From contig JAJRSC010000017.1 in NCBI GenBank assembly GCA_024278985.1, forward strand, positions 1 to 55,873: DNA of 55,873 nucleotides. The letters run 5' to 3'. Origin of the DNA: an archaeon. GTDB lineage: Archaea; AGJL01; Methanococci; Methanococcales; Methanocaldococcaceae. A model generated the notes under the pieces. It saw nothing but the letters and a program-made list of their open reading frames with translations, did not search any database and was not told the DNA's origin. Shown here one piece after another: positions 47,226 through 55,873 of this stretch; within the stretch, counting starts at the first letter, position 1; every line of letters begins with the position of its first letter. A program made the position numbers and the translations under genes.

Positions 47226-47791
47226 GTTCCCTTAGTGCTTATTATTCCTTTTCTCTTATCTATTTTAGTGGCTAAATCTAAAGCTACCCCAAATGCCTTA
47301 AATAATGCCTCTACTTTATGATGCTCATTTTCCCCAATAACTTCATAATGTATATTTAATCTTCCATAATTTGCCACTGACTCAAAAAAATGATTTATAT
47401 TTTCTGTTGATAAAGTTCCTATATATTCTCTTCCTGGTTTATAATCAGATAAACAATAACTTCTACCACCTAAGTCTATACAAACTGTAGCTCTTGCATC
47501 ATCCATTGGAATTATAGCCCAACCAAATCTAAATATATTCTTTTTCTCAATCTTACTTAAAGCCAATCCTAAAGCAATTCCTACATCTTCAACTGTATGG
47601 TGGTCATCAACTTCTAAATCTCCCTTAACCTTAATTACTAAATCAAAACATCCATGTTTAGCAAAACTTTCTAAGAGATGGTCAAAAAAAGGTATGCCAG
47701 TGTCTATACTGTACTTCCCAGTACCATCTATATTTATTTTCAAATAAACATTTGTCTCTAAAGTTTCTCTAACAACCTCAAATATTCTCAT
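47219..47791 (-). CDS. hisB: Imidazoleglycerol-phosphate dehydratase
   Basis: A 190-residue HisB, step six of histidine biosynthesis. The two Mn-binding repeats are clear: [19 protein letters not shown] with [14 protein letters not shown], and later [27 protein letters not shown] precedes the ATG. It is the only his gene in the window and lies between the helicase gene herA and the kinase gene in one minus-strand run. Confidence 0.96.
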   Translation of the reverse strand: MRIFEVVRETLETNVYLKINIDGTGKYSIDTGIPFFDHLLESFAKHGCFDLVIKVKGDLEVDDHHTVEDVGIALGLALSKIEKKNIFRFGWAIIPMDDARATVCIDLGGRSYCLSDYKPGREYIGTLSTENINHFFESVANYGRLNIHYEVIGENEHHKVEALFKAFGVALDLATKIDKRKGIISTKGTC

Positions 47792-47795
47792 CTAC

Positions 47796-49277
47796 TCACC
47801 CAAAGGCCTCATTCTCAAAAGTGTTATTTTTTAATTCTTTATCTTCTTTAACTTTATTCCATAATTCAACTAAATCAATGTCTTCTCCTTTATATTCTCC
47901 ATCAAATTTGTCAATCTTTACAATAGCAGGAATCTTAATACATGGCCCTAAAATAATTGCTTCTCCAATGTTTAAGGAGGTTAATTGTTTCATTAAATCC
48001 TCACTTAAAGCCTCTGATGAATATTGAACATGTTTTTGATCTGATGGTTCTATTAGTTTAGATATAATTAGGTTGGAACATTGTGATAATACATTAGGGT
48101 CTAATCCTTTTGGTCTTTGACTAACCAATCCTAAACCAACTCCAAATTTTCTTCCTTCTCTTGCTATTCTTCCCAAATAGTATTTTGCCCTTGTATTTCT
48201 ATCTTTAGGAACTATAAGATGAGCCTCTTCAAAAATTAGAAATATTGGTTTAGCATTATCTTTTCCTTCTTCATAAATTATTTTTTTTCTATTGTCTAAA
48301 ATCTGCTTTGAAATGTAAGATATAACTACATCAGCATCATTTTCATCCAATTCTTCAAGTGGTAAAACATTTATTGTATTTTCCTTTATTTTCTCTACAG
48401 GATTGTAGTTAATTGTTATTATTTTTTCTTTAAATTTCTTTAAATTTTCTAATCTAAAAATTGCTGTTTGAATACTACTTTCATCTTTTCCTTCTTCTAA
48501 ATAACTTTTCAATACATTTATAACTTCATCTATAAATTCTGAAGCATTTGTAAAATCTTTTTCTTTTTTAGATTTTTTAACTTCATCTAAGGCCTTCATT
48601 ATATAAGGTCTTTGCTTAGTTGCCTGCTTATCTACTCCTGCTAAATCACAAAAATCTTCTTCAGCAATTTGATAAATATTTATCTTTGGCTGTATAACAT
48701 TTATATCTAAGTTTAGAGAATTACATTTCATATTTTTGAATTCTCCATGCATATCAAATATTAGAACAGTAGCATTTAATTTTTTTAGTTCTTTTACTAA
48801 AACTGCTACAGTGTTAGATTTACCCATCCCTGTCATTGCTAAGATAGCCAAATGTCTTGAACATAGTTTATTTGCATCAAGTTTAACCTCAACATCTTCT
48901 CTTGTTACTAATGTCCCAATTCTAATATGACCATCTCCAAAAACTTTTTTTAAAATATTTATATCAGCTAAATAAACCTCAGTTCCAGGTTTTGGGGGAA
49001 TTCTTGGAAGTTTAAAGTTATTTATATCTCCCAATACTTTTATTTTTCCAATAATATAATAGTTATCATCAATAAACTCCTTTAATTTTTCTAAGTGATT
49101 AACATCAAAAATATCCTTCAAAGCCTCACTTCCATATAATGTATTTTCAATCATACCCAATACATTGTAATTATCATATTTTATAAGGGCATAATCCCCT
49201 ATCTTAGGAGGTTCTTTAGCCAAAAATGTTAATTCATCTATTCTTGTTTCTCCAAAAATATAACCTATCATTTTCAT
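47796..49277 (-). CDS. herA: HerA-type bipolar DNA helicase/translocase
   Basis: A 493-residue FtsK-HerA ATPase. The N-terminal HAS-barrel (residues 1-95) is followed by Walker A MTGMGKSNTVAVLV (about residue 150), Walker B IFLIFEEAHLIVP, and the downstream arginine segment GRIAREGRKFGVGLGLVSQRP. HerA with NurA resects DNA ends for recombination; nurA, mre11 and rad50 are not seen here. Its start overlaps the stop of the COG1325 gene by ATGA; GAGGGATTAGA precedes it. Confidence 0.92.
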   Translation of the reverse strand: MKMIGYIFGETRIDELTFLAKEPPKIGDYALIKYDNYNVLGMIENTLYGSEALKDIFDVNHLEKLKEFIDDNYYIIGKIKVLGDINNFKLPRIPPKPGTEVYLADINILKKVFGDGHIRIGTLVTREDVEVKLDANKLCSRHLAILAMTGMGKSNTVAVLVKELKKLNATVLIFDMHGEFKNMKCNSLNLDINVIQPKINIYQIAEEDFCDLAGVDKQATKQRPYIMKALDEVKKSKKEKDFTNASEFIDEVINVLKSYLEEGKDESSIQTAIFRLENLKKFKEKIITINYNPVEKIKENTINVLPLEELDENDADVVISYISKQILDNRKKIIYEEGKDNAKPIFLIFEEAHLIVPKDRNTRAKYYLGRIAREGRKFGVGLGLVSQRPKGLDPNVLSQCSNLIISKLIEPSDQKHVQYSSEALSEDLMKQLTSLNIGEAIILGPCIKIPAIVKIDKFDGEYKGEDIDLVELWNKVKEDKELKNNTFENEAFG

Positions 49278-49684
49278 TCTAATCCCTCAACAATCTTACC
49301 ATGTTTTGTTCTTGGTGCAATATCTTTAATAATCTCATCAATATCTTCATTTTCATCAGCAGATATTTTAACAAATATCCCTCCATGTGTATCAATATCA
49401 AAATTAACATTTCTTACAAATGCTGCCTGCTTATTTAGATAAAATTTAGTTGAATTTTCATCTTTTCCTTCTTCTAAAATTAACCTTGCAGTGTCTAAAA
49501 TTGCCTGCTTTCTTATTAATTCTTTAAATTTTTCAACATTATTACCTAAACCTTCAAAATATCCATAATAATCATCTTCCTTAAAATACTCTAATTTTAT
49601 TTTAGGTAAAATGTTTAATATAGCTTTTTTTACTTTATTTTTATCTTCAGTTGGTTTTACTTTTGCTCTTACAAAGACTTTCAT
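49274..49684 (-). CDS. COG1325-family RNA-binding protein (exosome-associated prediction)
   Basis: A 136-residue protein with a KEOPS/exosome-type RNA-binding fold (PF01877-like): KVFVRAKVKPTEDKNKVKKAI at the start and a conserved KQAAFVRNVNFDIDTHGGIFVKI. From memory it was predicted as an exosome subunit; function not proved. The ATG at 49684 fits the ribosome site TGTGATAAAG, so it was preferred to the upstream GTG. Its 5' end overlaps the UPF1-like helicase gene by 38 bases. Confidence 0.75.
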   Translation of the reverse strand: MKVFVRAKVKPTEDKNKVKKAILNILPKIKLEYFKEDDYYGYFEGLGNNVEKFKELIRKQAILDTARLILEEGKDENSTKFYLNKQAAFVRNVNFDIDTHGGIFVKISADENEDIDEIIKDIAPRTKHGKIVEGLE

Positions 49685-51611
49685 CTTTATCACAACTTTT
49701 GGCCCATTTTAACATTTCATTATATACTTTATCTTTTTTTAAAAGTTTTTCATTTCCTATTAGTATTAACTTCCTTTTAGCCCTTGTTATAGCAACATTT
49801 AACCTTCTTAAGTCCTTTAAAAATCCAAAGTTTTTAGTTCTAACAAATGATATTACTATTGCCTCATTTTCTCTTCCCTGAAATCCATCAACTGTATTAA
49901 CTTCAACATCTATTTTATTATCTTCAAATAATCTTCTTAAATACCTAACTTGAGCATCATATGGAGTTATAACACTTAAAGGAATATTATACTTTATCAA
50001 TTTTTTAACTACTTCCAAAACCTTATTTGCCTCTTCAATATTATAATAGGAAGGAGAATCTTTATCTTTTCTTTCCTGTCCATCCACATTAATAAATTGA
50101 ACAGGTTTTTTATTTATAATATCTTTGTCTTCTTCATCAACTTTATCAACTAAATCCATAAGATTTATGTTTTTAACACTTTCATCAGCTTTAAGTTTAT
50201 TATTGTAAAACATTCTATTTGGGAATTCCATAATCTTTTCATTCATTCTATATTGAATTTCTAAAATTGTAGAAAATTCAGGATATTTATTTATTAGTTT
50301 TTCAAACAATGTTTTTTTTAGTTCCTCGTTATCACTTAAAACAGTTGGAGGTAGTTGTTTATGGTCTCCAGCCATTATTAATTTATCACCTCTTACTATT
50401 GGAATTAAACAACTTGGTTCCATTGCTTGACTACCTTCATCAATACATACAACATCAAAATGATAATCCTTTAAAATATCTGACCCTGCCATTGAGTTGG
50501 TAGATACAACAACCTCAGCATCTTTTATAATATCCTCAACTATTTCCTCCATCAGTTTATTTATCCTATCTACAATTTTTTTTATTTTTATATTTTTTAA
50601 TATCCATTTAGCCATACTTTCAATTTTTTCCTTTGGAACTCCTCTTACACTCTTCCCTTTTTTAGCATATTTAATTATCTTTTCATCACTTAGTCCTCTT
50701 TTCCATTTAGGTGATGGTTTTGTATATTTATCTCTCTCTTCTTTTAATACTGTTATTTTAGCCCTTAACATTTTTATTTCTTCATATTTTTCATGACACT
50801 CTATAAGATATGGCAGAGAGTGTTGAATTAATTCTTTATTTATCCTTGTTGGATGTCCTACTCTAACAACCTTTAAATCTGGATACTTTTTTAATAGATA
50901 TTCTAAGATATTATCAGCAGCTGTATTTGAGTCAGCAGTTGCTAAAACCCTATGTTTATTAAATCTAACTTCTTGATATATTACCTCTGTTAAAGTTCTT
51001 GTTTTTCCAGTACCTGGAGGACCATGAATAAGATATAAATCTTTACTTAAAATTGCATTTTTAACAGCTAATTTTTGAGACTCATTTAAATTTTTGTCAT
51101 AAAATTCAATATTAATTTCCTCCTTTAAAGATTTTTCAGGTTTCTCTAATCCTAAAATAATTAAAGCTAATCTTTCTCTTCTCTCAACAAACTCCTTTAA
51201 TGCTTCTTTCATTCTTTTAAATGTAATATCATTAACATACAAATCTAACCTAACTCTCTCCCTAAAAACCCACCTTGGGATATCTAAATCAAAAGCAACA
51301 TCTATAAAGTTTTTTCCTACATAAATAACATTTCCATATAATTCACTTTTTAATGGCTCTCCTTTACTAACTAATACAATATCTCCTGGAGATATTTCTG
51401 TTTTTATTGGTTTTCTTCTTCCAAATCTTACCAATTTACACCCTAAACTTTCTCCTAAAAATTTACCTTTTAAATTTAAAATAGCCCTTCCTACTTCTTC
51501 TCTCTTATTCCCTAACTTTAAAATTTCATTTTTGTGAAATTCTATTTCATATTTTCTTTCTAATTCTATTAAGTCTGAAAATTTTTTATAATAATAGTCA
51601 AAAATATTCAA
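49647..51611 (-). CDS. UPF1/IGHMBP2-like SF1 helicase
   Basis: A 654-residue superfamily 1 helicase. The N-terminal OB/stalk region (about residues 1-165) is like that of IGHMBP2. Walker A is GPPGTGKTRTLTEVI (about residue 197-208), Walker B CIDEGSQAMEP, and motif VI LNVAITRAKRKLILIG. Acts on RNA or DNA; the cell role in archaea is not established. The start is TTG at 51611, since GGTGATATAT lies in front of it; a GTG three codons upstream would fall inside that site. Confidence 0.87.
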   Translation of the reverse strand: MNIFDYYYKKFSDLIELERKYEIEFHKNEILKLGNKREEVGRAILNLKGKFLGESLGCKLVRFGRRKPIKTEISPGDIVLVSKGEPLKSELYGNVIYVGKNFIDVAFDLDIPRWVFRERVRLDLYVNDITFKRMKEALKEFVERRERLALIILGLEKPEKSLKEEINIEFYDKNLNESQKLAVKNAILSKDLYLIHGPPGTGKTRTLTEVIYQEVRFNKHRVLATADSNTAADNILEYLLKKYPDLKVVRVGHPTRINKELIQHSLPYLIECHEKYEEIKMLRAKITVLKEERDKYTKPSPKWKRGLSDEKIIKYAKKGKSVRGVPKEKIESMAKWILKNIKIKKIVDRINKLMEEIVEDIIKDAEVVVSTNSMAGSDILKDYHFDVVCIDEGSQAMEPSCLIPIVRGDKLIMAGDHKQLPPTVLSDNEELKKTLFEKLINKYPEFSTILEIQYRMNEKIMEFPNRMFYNNKLKADESVKNINLMDLVDKVDEEDKDIINKKPVQFINVDGQERKDKDSPSYYNIEEANKVLEVVKKLIKYNIPLSVITPYDAQVRYLRRLFEDNKIDVEVNTVDGFQGRENEAIVISFVRTKNFGFLKDLRRLNVAITRAKRKLILIGNEKLLKKDKVYNEMLKWAKSCDKDESLCKSKSKTN

Positions 51612-51677
51612 ATATATCACCTATCTAAAATAAAAAATCTCCAAAAAATAGTTTTAATTTCAAAAAAAAGAAAATAG

Positions 51678-51783
51678 TGCCGAGGGGGGGATTCGAACCC
51701 CCGACCTCCCGGTTTCCCAGGAGCCCAGCCATAGCTGGGAATCCGTATGAGCCGGGCGCTATAACCAGCTAAGCCACCTCGGC
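51678..51783 (-). tRNA. Elongator tRNA-Met (CAT) with a 32-nt intron after position 37
   Basis: Read on the minus strand, acceptor GCCGAGG (51783-51777) pairs with CCTCGGC (51685-51679), with discriminator A at 51678 and no encoded CCA. The D arm is GCTTAGCTGGTTATAGC, the anticodon stem CCCGG/CCGGG, and the T arm GGGGG-TTCGAAT-CCCCC. The anticodon loop is CTCATA + A, interrupted after A37 by an intron (51745-51714) with hairpin CCCAGC/GCTGGG. M. jannaschii also has an intron in its elongator tRNA-Met. Its body sequence matches that tRNA type rather than initiator or Ile2. Confidence 0.93.
51714..51745 (-). other. tRNA-Met intron
   Basis: A 32-base insert between positions 37 and 38 of the anticodon loop. 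It contains a stem CCCAGC/GCTGGG with the loop TATG. Removal by the archaeal splicing endonuclease needs a bulge-helix-bulge at the exon junctions; I could not confirm the exact bulges by eye. Confidence 0.75.
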
Positions 51784-51811
51784 ACAGTAATAAATTTAAA
51801 ATTCATAAGTA

Positions 51812-51820
51812 GTATATAAA
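51812..51820 (-). promoter_or_regulatory. TATA box of the tRNA-Met gene
   Basis: TTTATATAC on the minus strand lies 29-37 bases before the tRNA 5' end, the expected distance for an archaeal promoter of a leaderless stable RNA. Confidence 0.55.
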
Positions 51821-51853
51821 ATTTTCTATTTTTTGTAATAATTTTAAATATAG

Positions 51854-51874
51854 AAAATATATAATACGAATTCG
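51854..51874 (+). promoter_or_regulatory. Candidate fprA promoter with CGAATTCG palindrome
   Basis: A TATA-like stretch (AAAATATATAATA) is followed at 51867-51874 by the palindrome CGAATTCG. The fprA ATG is about 110 bases downstream. Rare CG-containing words next to a TATA box also occur upstream of the rubrerythrin gene, where a similar CGAATTTCG is found. Shared control by a redox regulator is inference. Confidence 0.35.
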
Positions 51875-51986
51875 GTAATTTTCTCCTAAAAAATATTACT
51901 AAATTCAGACCAAAAGAATAATATAGATACTCCACTAAGATATTATAATGACAATTAAAATAAAATTAAAAAAAAAGGTGGAAAAG

Positions 51987-53228
51987 ATGAAAGCAGATGC
52001 TATAAAAATCGCAGATAGAGTATATTGGGTTGGAGTCTTAGATTGGGACATAAGAATGTACCATGGATACACCTTAAAAGGAACTACATACAATGCTTAT
52101 TTAGTTTTCGGTGATGACAAAGTTGCTATCATAGATAACACATACCCAGGAACATCTGCACAAATGTGGGGAAGAATTAAAGATGCATTTGAAAAAGAAG
52201 GAAGAGACCTTAAAATTGATGTAATTGTCCAAAACCACGTTGAAAAAGACCACTCTGGAGCTTTACCAGAATTACATAAAAAATTCCCAGATGCACCAAT
52301 TTACTGTACAGAGGTAGCAGTTGAAGGTCTTAAAAAGCACTACCCTTCATTAAAAAATGCACCATTTAAAGTTGTTAAAAGCTTAGATAGTATTGATTTA
52401 GGAGGAGCTACATTAACATTCTTAGAAGCTCCATTATTACACTGGCCAGATTCAATGTTTACCTTCTATGCTGAAGAAGGTATATTATTCTCAAATGATG
52501 CGTTTGGACAACATTTATGTTTCCCAGCACATAAAAGATTTGATAAAGATATTCCAGAATATGTATTAATGGATGCTAATCAAAAGTTCTATGCAAATCT
52601 AATAACTCCATTATCTAAATTAGTATTAAAGAAATTTAAAGAAGTTATTGACTTAGGATTATTAGAAAAAATAAAAATGATTGCTCCATCACATGGACAA
52701 ATATGGACTGACCCTATGAAAGTTATTCAAGCATATCAAGACTTTGCTACTGGAAAAGCAGCTAAAGATAAAGCAGTTATAATATATGACACAATGCACT
52801 ACTCAACTCAAAAAATGGCACATGCATATGCTGAAGGTTTAATGAGTGAAGGTATTGATGTAGTAATGTATTTCTTACATGAAGATGAGAGAAGTGAAAT
52901 TGTTAAGGATATATTAGATGCTAAAGCAGTTCTCTTTGGAGCTCCAACAATCTATGATGAGCCATACCCATCATTAGGAGATATCATTTACTACCTAAGA
53001 GGATTAAAATTCAATAGAACAGGATTCAAAAGATTAGCTTTAATATTTGGTTCAATGGGAGGAAATGGTGGAGGAGTTGACATATTAGCAGAAGAAGTAG
53101 CAAAATGTGGATTTGAAGTTGTTGATAAAAATGAACTTTACTATGTCCCAACTGAAGATGAATTAACAAACTGCTACAACCAAGGTAAAGAGTTAGCTAA
53201 AAAAATTAAAGAGTTAAAGATTGAATAA
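51987..53228 (+). CDS. fprA: F420H2 oxidase (flavodiiron protein FprA)
   Basis: A 413-residue flavodiiron protein that reduces O2 to water with reduced F420. The metallo-lactamase-type domain has the di-iron ligands ([10 protein letters not shown], the HxExDH motif, and [11 protein letters not shown]), and the flavodoxin domain begins near residue 250 ([18 protein letters not shown]). The in-frame ATG 13 codons upstream was rejected: AGGTGGAAAAG lies directly before ATG 51987. Codon usage is that of a highly expressed gene. With rubrerythrin and hemerythrin it forms the oxygen defence of the cell. The 3' end overlaps the NAD kinase gene by 15 bases. Confidence 0.93.
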   Translation: MKADAIKIADRVYWVGVLDWDIRMYHGYTLKGTTYNAYLVFGDDKVAIIDNTYPGTSAQMWGRIKDAFEKEGRDLKIDVIVQNHVEKDHSGALPELHKKFPDAPIYCTEVAVEGLKKHYPSLKNAPFKVVKSLDSIDLGGATLTFLEAPLLHWPDSMFTFYAEEGILFSNDAFGQHLCFPAHKRFDKDIPEYVLMDANQKFYANLITPLSKLVLKKFKEVIDLGLLEKIKMIAPSHGQIWTDPMKVIQAYQDFATGKAAKDKAVIIYDTMHYSTQKMAHAYAEGLMSEGIDVVMYFLHEDERSEIVKDILDAKAVLFGAPTIYDEPYPSLGDIIYYLRGLKFNRTGFKRLALIFGSMGGNGGGVDILAEEVAKCGFEVVDKNELYYVPTEDELTNCYNQGKELAKKIKELKIE

Positions 53229-54899
53229 ACTATCTTTTAACTTTTTATAAAAGTTTTTTCCTTTTATAAAATAGCTATATTCATCAGATTTTTTTAAAAT
53301 AACATTATCCTTTTTTGTTATTTCTTTTTCTATATTTCCATCAATAGCTATTAATGCTGATTTATTACTTTTTAACTTTATTCTTATTTTATTTTCAGAA
53401 GATATAACTAATGGTCTTGAACTTAACTTAAATGGACATATTGGAGAGATAATAAAACATTTTATACATGGCTCAACTATAGGGCCTCCAGCACTTAATG
53501 AGTATGCTGTTGAGCCGGTAGGTGTTGAAACAATTATTCCATCTGCCCTAACTTCCTCTACAAGGACATCATTTATATAAATCTCAAAATGTAATATTTT
53601 AGCAGGATTTTTAGTTATTATTACAACATCATTTAATGCTGAAGGGAGTTTCTTATTATTTACAATACATGATAATTTTAATCTTTTTTCAATTTCATAC
53701 TCTCCTTTAATAACTTTATCTAAAATTTCCTTTGCTTCTTCTTTTTCAAATTCTGCCAAAAATCCAATTTTTCCCATATTTATTGGAACTATTGGGATGG
53801 CATTGCCATTTGCCAATCTTGCAGCTCTTAAAATAGTTCCATCCCCTCCAATAGCTACAAGATGAGAAACTTTTTCTATATCTATAACTTCTCCACTTAT
53901 ATAATTTAATAAATGCTCTTCAATATAATAAGGAATATTCTTACTTTTTAGAAAGTTTATAAGTTCCATAGCTAACTTTATTGCTTCATAATTATCTTCT
54001 CTAACAACAAAACCAAAAGATAATGGCTTTATGCTCCATTTGTTACCAAATATTGGAACTAATTTTTTATGTAGTTCTTCATTTGCTAAAATTAAAGATG
54101 TTTTGGATGAAATAGATATTGGTAAAGATATCTCTCTCCCATTTTTATTTGTTATCTTTGCTCCAGCCTCTTTGCATATTATATAACTTCCAGCTATATC
54201 AAATAATCTGGCTGATTCATTTAGGTTTATGTATGCATCTAATGCTTTACTTGCTACAAAACACATTTCTAAAGAGATTGAACCAAATAACCTTATTCTT
54301 CTAACCATCTTTTCTTTTAAAAATTCCAATAAGTCATTTGAGAGTCCATAAACAAATAAACCAATTGAAGCATTTTTTAAATTTTTGATATCACTAACCT
54401 TAAGATTAATATCTTCATCATCATTTTTTAAAAAAGCACCTTTATTTTTTACAGCATAATAAACTTTTCCTGTGGCAAGATTCTTAACTACACCAATATA
54501 AATATCATTTATTGTATAATTCTTTTCAATATATTTATTAATAAATCTTTCATCACTATTTTTTAAAATTTTTTTATCTTTCTCTTTAACCTTAATAATT
54601 CCAACAGATGTTGAATATATAGGAATCTGTTTTAATGCATTGTATGTTCCATCTATTGGGTCTAAAATATATATATACTCAGGTTCTCCTAAAACTTTTA
54701 TTCCTATTTCTTCACTAAGTAAAATTCCCCCATATTTCTCCAAAATATTAATGGCTATATTCTCAGCAATTAAATCAATCATTTTAGTAGGAGTCCCATC
54801 AGCTCCAATTTTTACAGTTTTATCTGCTTTTTCCCAGCCAATAATTGGTTTAATTTTTTTATCAATTTCATCAACTAACTTAAACGCTATTTCTAACAT
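53214..54899 (-). CDS. Bifunctional inositol monophosphatase-type phosphatase / NAD kinase
   Basis: A 561-residue fusion. Residues 1-260 form a lithium-sensitive IMPase/FBPase domain ([10 protein letters not shown] with Asp80 and Asp83, SEEIG, and LFDIAGSY), and residues 270-561 an NAD kinase with GGDGT at 351-355 and the [17 protein letters not shown] binding segment. The M. jannaschii counterpart (MJ0917, from memory) is a bifunctional NADP phosphatase/NAD kinase, a rare pair of opposing activities in one chain. GGGTTGAATA precedes the ATG. Its 3' end overlaps fprA. Confidence 0.93.
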   Translation of the reverse strand: MLEIAFKLVDEIDKKIKPIIGWEKADKTVKIGADGTPTKMIDLIAENIAINILEKYGGILLSEEIGIKVLGEPEYIYILDPIDGTYNALKQIPIYSTSVGIIKVKEKDKKILKNSDERFINKYIEKNYTINDIYIGVVKNLATGKVYYAVKNKGAFLKNDDEDINLKVSDIKNLKNASIGLFVYGLSNDLLEFLKEKMVRRIRLFGSISLEMCFVASKALDAYINLNESARLFDIAGSYIICKEAGAKITNKNGREISLPISISSKTSLILANEELHKKLVPIFGNKWSIKPLSFGFVVREDNYEAIKLAMELINFLKSKNIPYYIEEHLLNYISGEVIDIEKVSHLVAIGGDGTILRAARLANGNAIPIVPINMGKIGFLAEFEKEEAKEILDKVIKGEYEIEKRLKLSCIVNNKKLPSALNDVVIITKNPAKILHFEIYINDVLVEEVRADGIIVSTPTGSTAYSLSAGGPIVEPCIKCFIISPICPFKLSSRPLVISSENKIRIKLKSNKSALIAIDGNIEKEITKKDNVILKKSDEYSYFIKGKNFYKKLKDSLFNL

Positions 54900-54913
54900 T
54901 ATTCAACCCTTTT

Positions 54914-55459
54914 TTATAGAATCTTATAAACACCATTAATTTCAAAAATTTCTCCCATTTCTTCAAGTTCTTTAATATATTTCTCAATCTCATCCTCTGG
55001 TAGTTTTAAAATTTCACATAATTCTGAAAATGAAATTCCTCCAAAATCTTCAATAATTTTTAAAATCTTCTCTTTTATTTCTACTGGTTCCAAGATTATA
55101 ATGTCATTATCTTCTGCATATTCATCTTTTTCTAAAATATATTTTCTTGTGATTTTTATCTCTATATCTCTTAATTCTTTCCATTTTTCATTTCTTTCTT
55201 TTAATATTTCCACTAATAGATATTTATTATTTTCTTCAATTCTTGGTTTTCCTATAATATCATATATTCCTTCTTTTTTTATCTTTATACCACTTAATTC
55301 TACTCCCTCTAAAAGTATCTTATTATTTTCTAACTTTACATTTCCCAATAATCTAACTCTTCTCAACTTCTTACCTTCTAAAATTAAAGCATTATCAATA
55401 ACAGGATTTTCTAAAAATTCATTTGGATATATTTTATATGCTGGTTCTCTTCTTTTCAT
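54914..55459 (-). CDS. OB-fold plus winged-helix protein (RPA-associated-like)
   Basis: A 181-residue protein. Residues 20-100 look like an OB fold (LRRVRLLGNVKLENNKILLEGVELSG and YDIIGKPRI), and residues 125-181 like a winged helix (KILKIIEDFGGISFSELCEIL). This order is that of RPA32/RPA-associated proteins that bind single-stranded DNA in archaea, but I cannot confirm the family. GAGGAGATTTAA precedes the ATG, which abuts the stop of the upstream methyltransferase gene, so the two are co-expressed. Confidence 0.6.
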   Translation of the reverse strand: MKRREPAYKIYPNEFLENPVIDNALILEGKKLRRVRLLGNVKLENNKILLEGVELSGIKIKKEGIYDIIGKPRIEENNKYLLVEILKERNEKWKELRDIEIKITRKYILEKDEYAEDNDIIILEPVEIKEKILKIIEDFGGISFSELCEILKLPEDEIEKYIKELEEMGEIFEINGVYKIL

Positions 55460-55873
55460 TTAAATCTCCTCAACATTAACAAATAAGCATTTTAAATATT
55501 CTGTACCTTTTGAAGTTATAGGGTGGTCTGGAGCTTGTGTTCCTATTTTAACAATTCTTGGGTATTTTTTAGCTTTTAAAGAGGCATCTATAACCAAGGC
55601 CTTAAAATCCTCCATACTAACTGGTTGAGAGCAGGAACATGTAACCAATACCCTATTTGTAATCTTAGCTCCTAACCTATTTAAATAATGATATCCTTTA
55701 ATAGCATTTTTTAAAACTTTCTTTGATTGAGCAAATGCTGGAGGGTCAAGGATAGAGATATCAAAGGATGTATTTTTATTTAAAAACTCTTCTAAGACAG
55801 AGAAGGCATTACCCTCTATAAATTCATATCTATCTTTAGGGATATTATTAAGTTCCATATTTTCCTCTGCCAA
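55460..55873 (-). CDS. RlmI-like class I methyltransferase, C-terminal part (5' end outside window)
   Basis: The frame is open to the window edge, so the N-terminal PUA and most of the Rossmann start are missing. The visible part has the motif IV segment LDPPAFAQSKK and the Cys motif VTCSCSQPVSMEDF typical of RlmI/YccW-type rRNA m5C methyltransferases, ending in GTQAPDHPITSKGTEYLKCLF. The predicted TTG start at the edge is not the true start. It is directly followed by the OB/winged-helix gene. Confidence 0.82.
   Translation of the reverse strand: MAEENMELNNIPKDRYEFIEGNAFSVLEEFLNKNTSFDISILDPPAFAQSKKVLKNAIKGYHYLNRLGAKITNRVLVTCSCSQPVSMEDFKALVIDASLKAKKYPRIVKIGTQAPDHPITSKGTEYLKCLFVNVEEI

Noticed and set aside
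51678-51783. tRNA-Ile2 (CAU), the substrate of TiaS
   Set aside because: The body sequence and the intron after position 37 fit the elongator tRNA-Met of methanococci.
1-55873. CRISPR arrays, insertion sequences, integrases or attachment sites
   Set aside because: No regularly spaced repeats, no transposase or recombinase motifs and no terminal inverted repeats were found on reading through.

Overview
The window comes from a very AT-rich archaeal chromosome and, by gene content, from a hydrogenotrophic hyperthermophilic methanogen of the Methanocaldococcaceae (Methanocaldococcus or a close relative). Evidence: iron-sulfur-cluster-free hydrogenase Hmd, coenzyme-F420-type oxygen defence (FprA, rubrerythrin, hemerythrin), CbiX with a poly-His loop, TiaS, archaeal pantoate kinase, split RNA polymerase subunit B (RpoB2/RpoB1), an MVP-type voltage-gated K+ channel, a fused IMPase-NAD kinase, and an elongator tRNA-Met with an intron after position 37. 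Ribosome binding sites are GGTGA/GAGG-like and promoters are TTTATATA boxes, often preceded by CGAAAA. No CRISPR array, transposase, intein or prophage was seen; this looks like core chromosome.

Layout. 1-2.2 kb: tail of a chemotaxis receptor; minus-strand cbiX-pantoate kinase-small ORF; rubrerythrin. 2.3-6.5 kb: minus-strand run of thioredoxin reductase, TiaS, a PLP-fold protein, a DUF2124-like protein and thymidylate synthase. 6.6-14.6 kb: a radical SAM protein (probably RaSEA) convergent with NikR; then a mostly plus-strand block with a DUF2121-like protein, MinD-like ATPase, small membrane protein, Asn-rich surface protein, aIF5B, a DUF2067-like protein, RpoL, UbiA-type lipid prenyltransferase and NAC. 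14.6-17 kb (minus): Cys-rich methanogen protein, KH protein, roadblock protein, coiled-coil protein. 17-21 kb (plus): cyclase-family protein, Hmd, and the uL1-uL10-P1 stalk operon. 21-27.5 kb (minus): nucleotidyltransferase, TyrA fusion, M50 protease, Hef nuclease/helicase, surface CARDB-like protein. 27.5-34.8 kb: MacB-like ABC exporter, DUF89 phosphatase, Era-like GTPase-SepF-TrpC-MoaC-ScpA-CooC, and convergent MoaA. 34.9-40.1 kb: FKBP, GluRS, two K+ channels, hemerythrin, lipoprotein. 40.3-46.6 kb: rpoH-rpoB2-rpoB1-rpoA1. 46.6-51.6 kb (minus): small kinase, HisB, HerA, COG1325 RNA-binding protein, UPF1-like helicase. 51.7-55.9 kb: tRNA-Met, FprA, NAD kinase fusion, OB/winged-helix protein and a truncated RlmI-like methyltransferase.

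The most notable points: (i) rpoB2 and an ABC permease are each cut by a single in-frame stop codon although the sequence on both sides is well conserved, and trpC may start in a poly-A run one base out of frame, so sequence error must be excluded before any biological reading; (ii) eight of nine convergent gene pairs overlap at their 3' ends; (iii) a strong hairpin inside the uL1 gene fits the L1 autoregulation site known from methanococci; (iv) rpoA1 is not followed by rpoA2; (v) several conserved but uncharacterised clusters (DUF2121-MinD-membrane proteins; roadblock plus coiled coil; GTPase-SepF) may be functional modules. Locus names from M. jannaschii are given from memory and were not checked.
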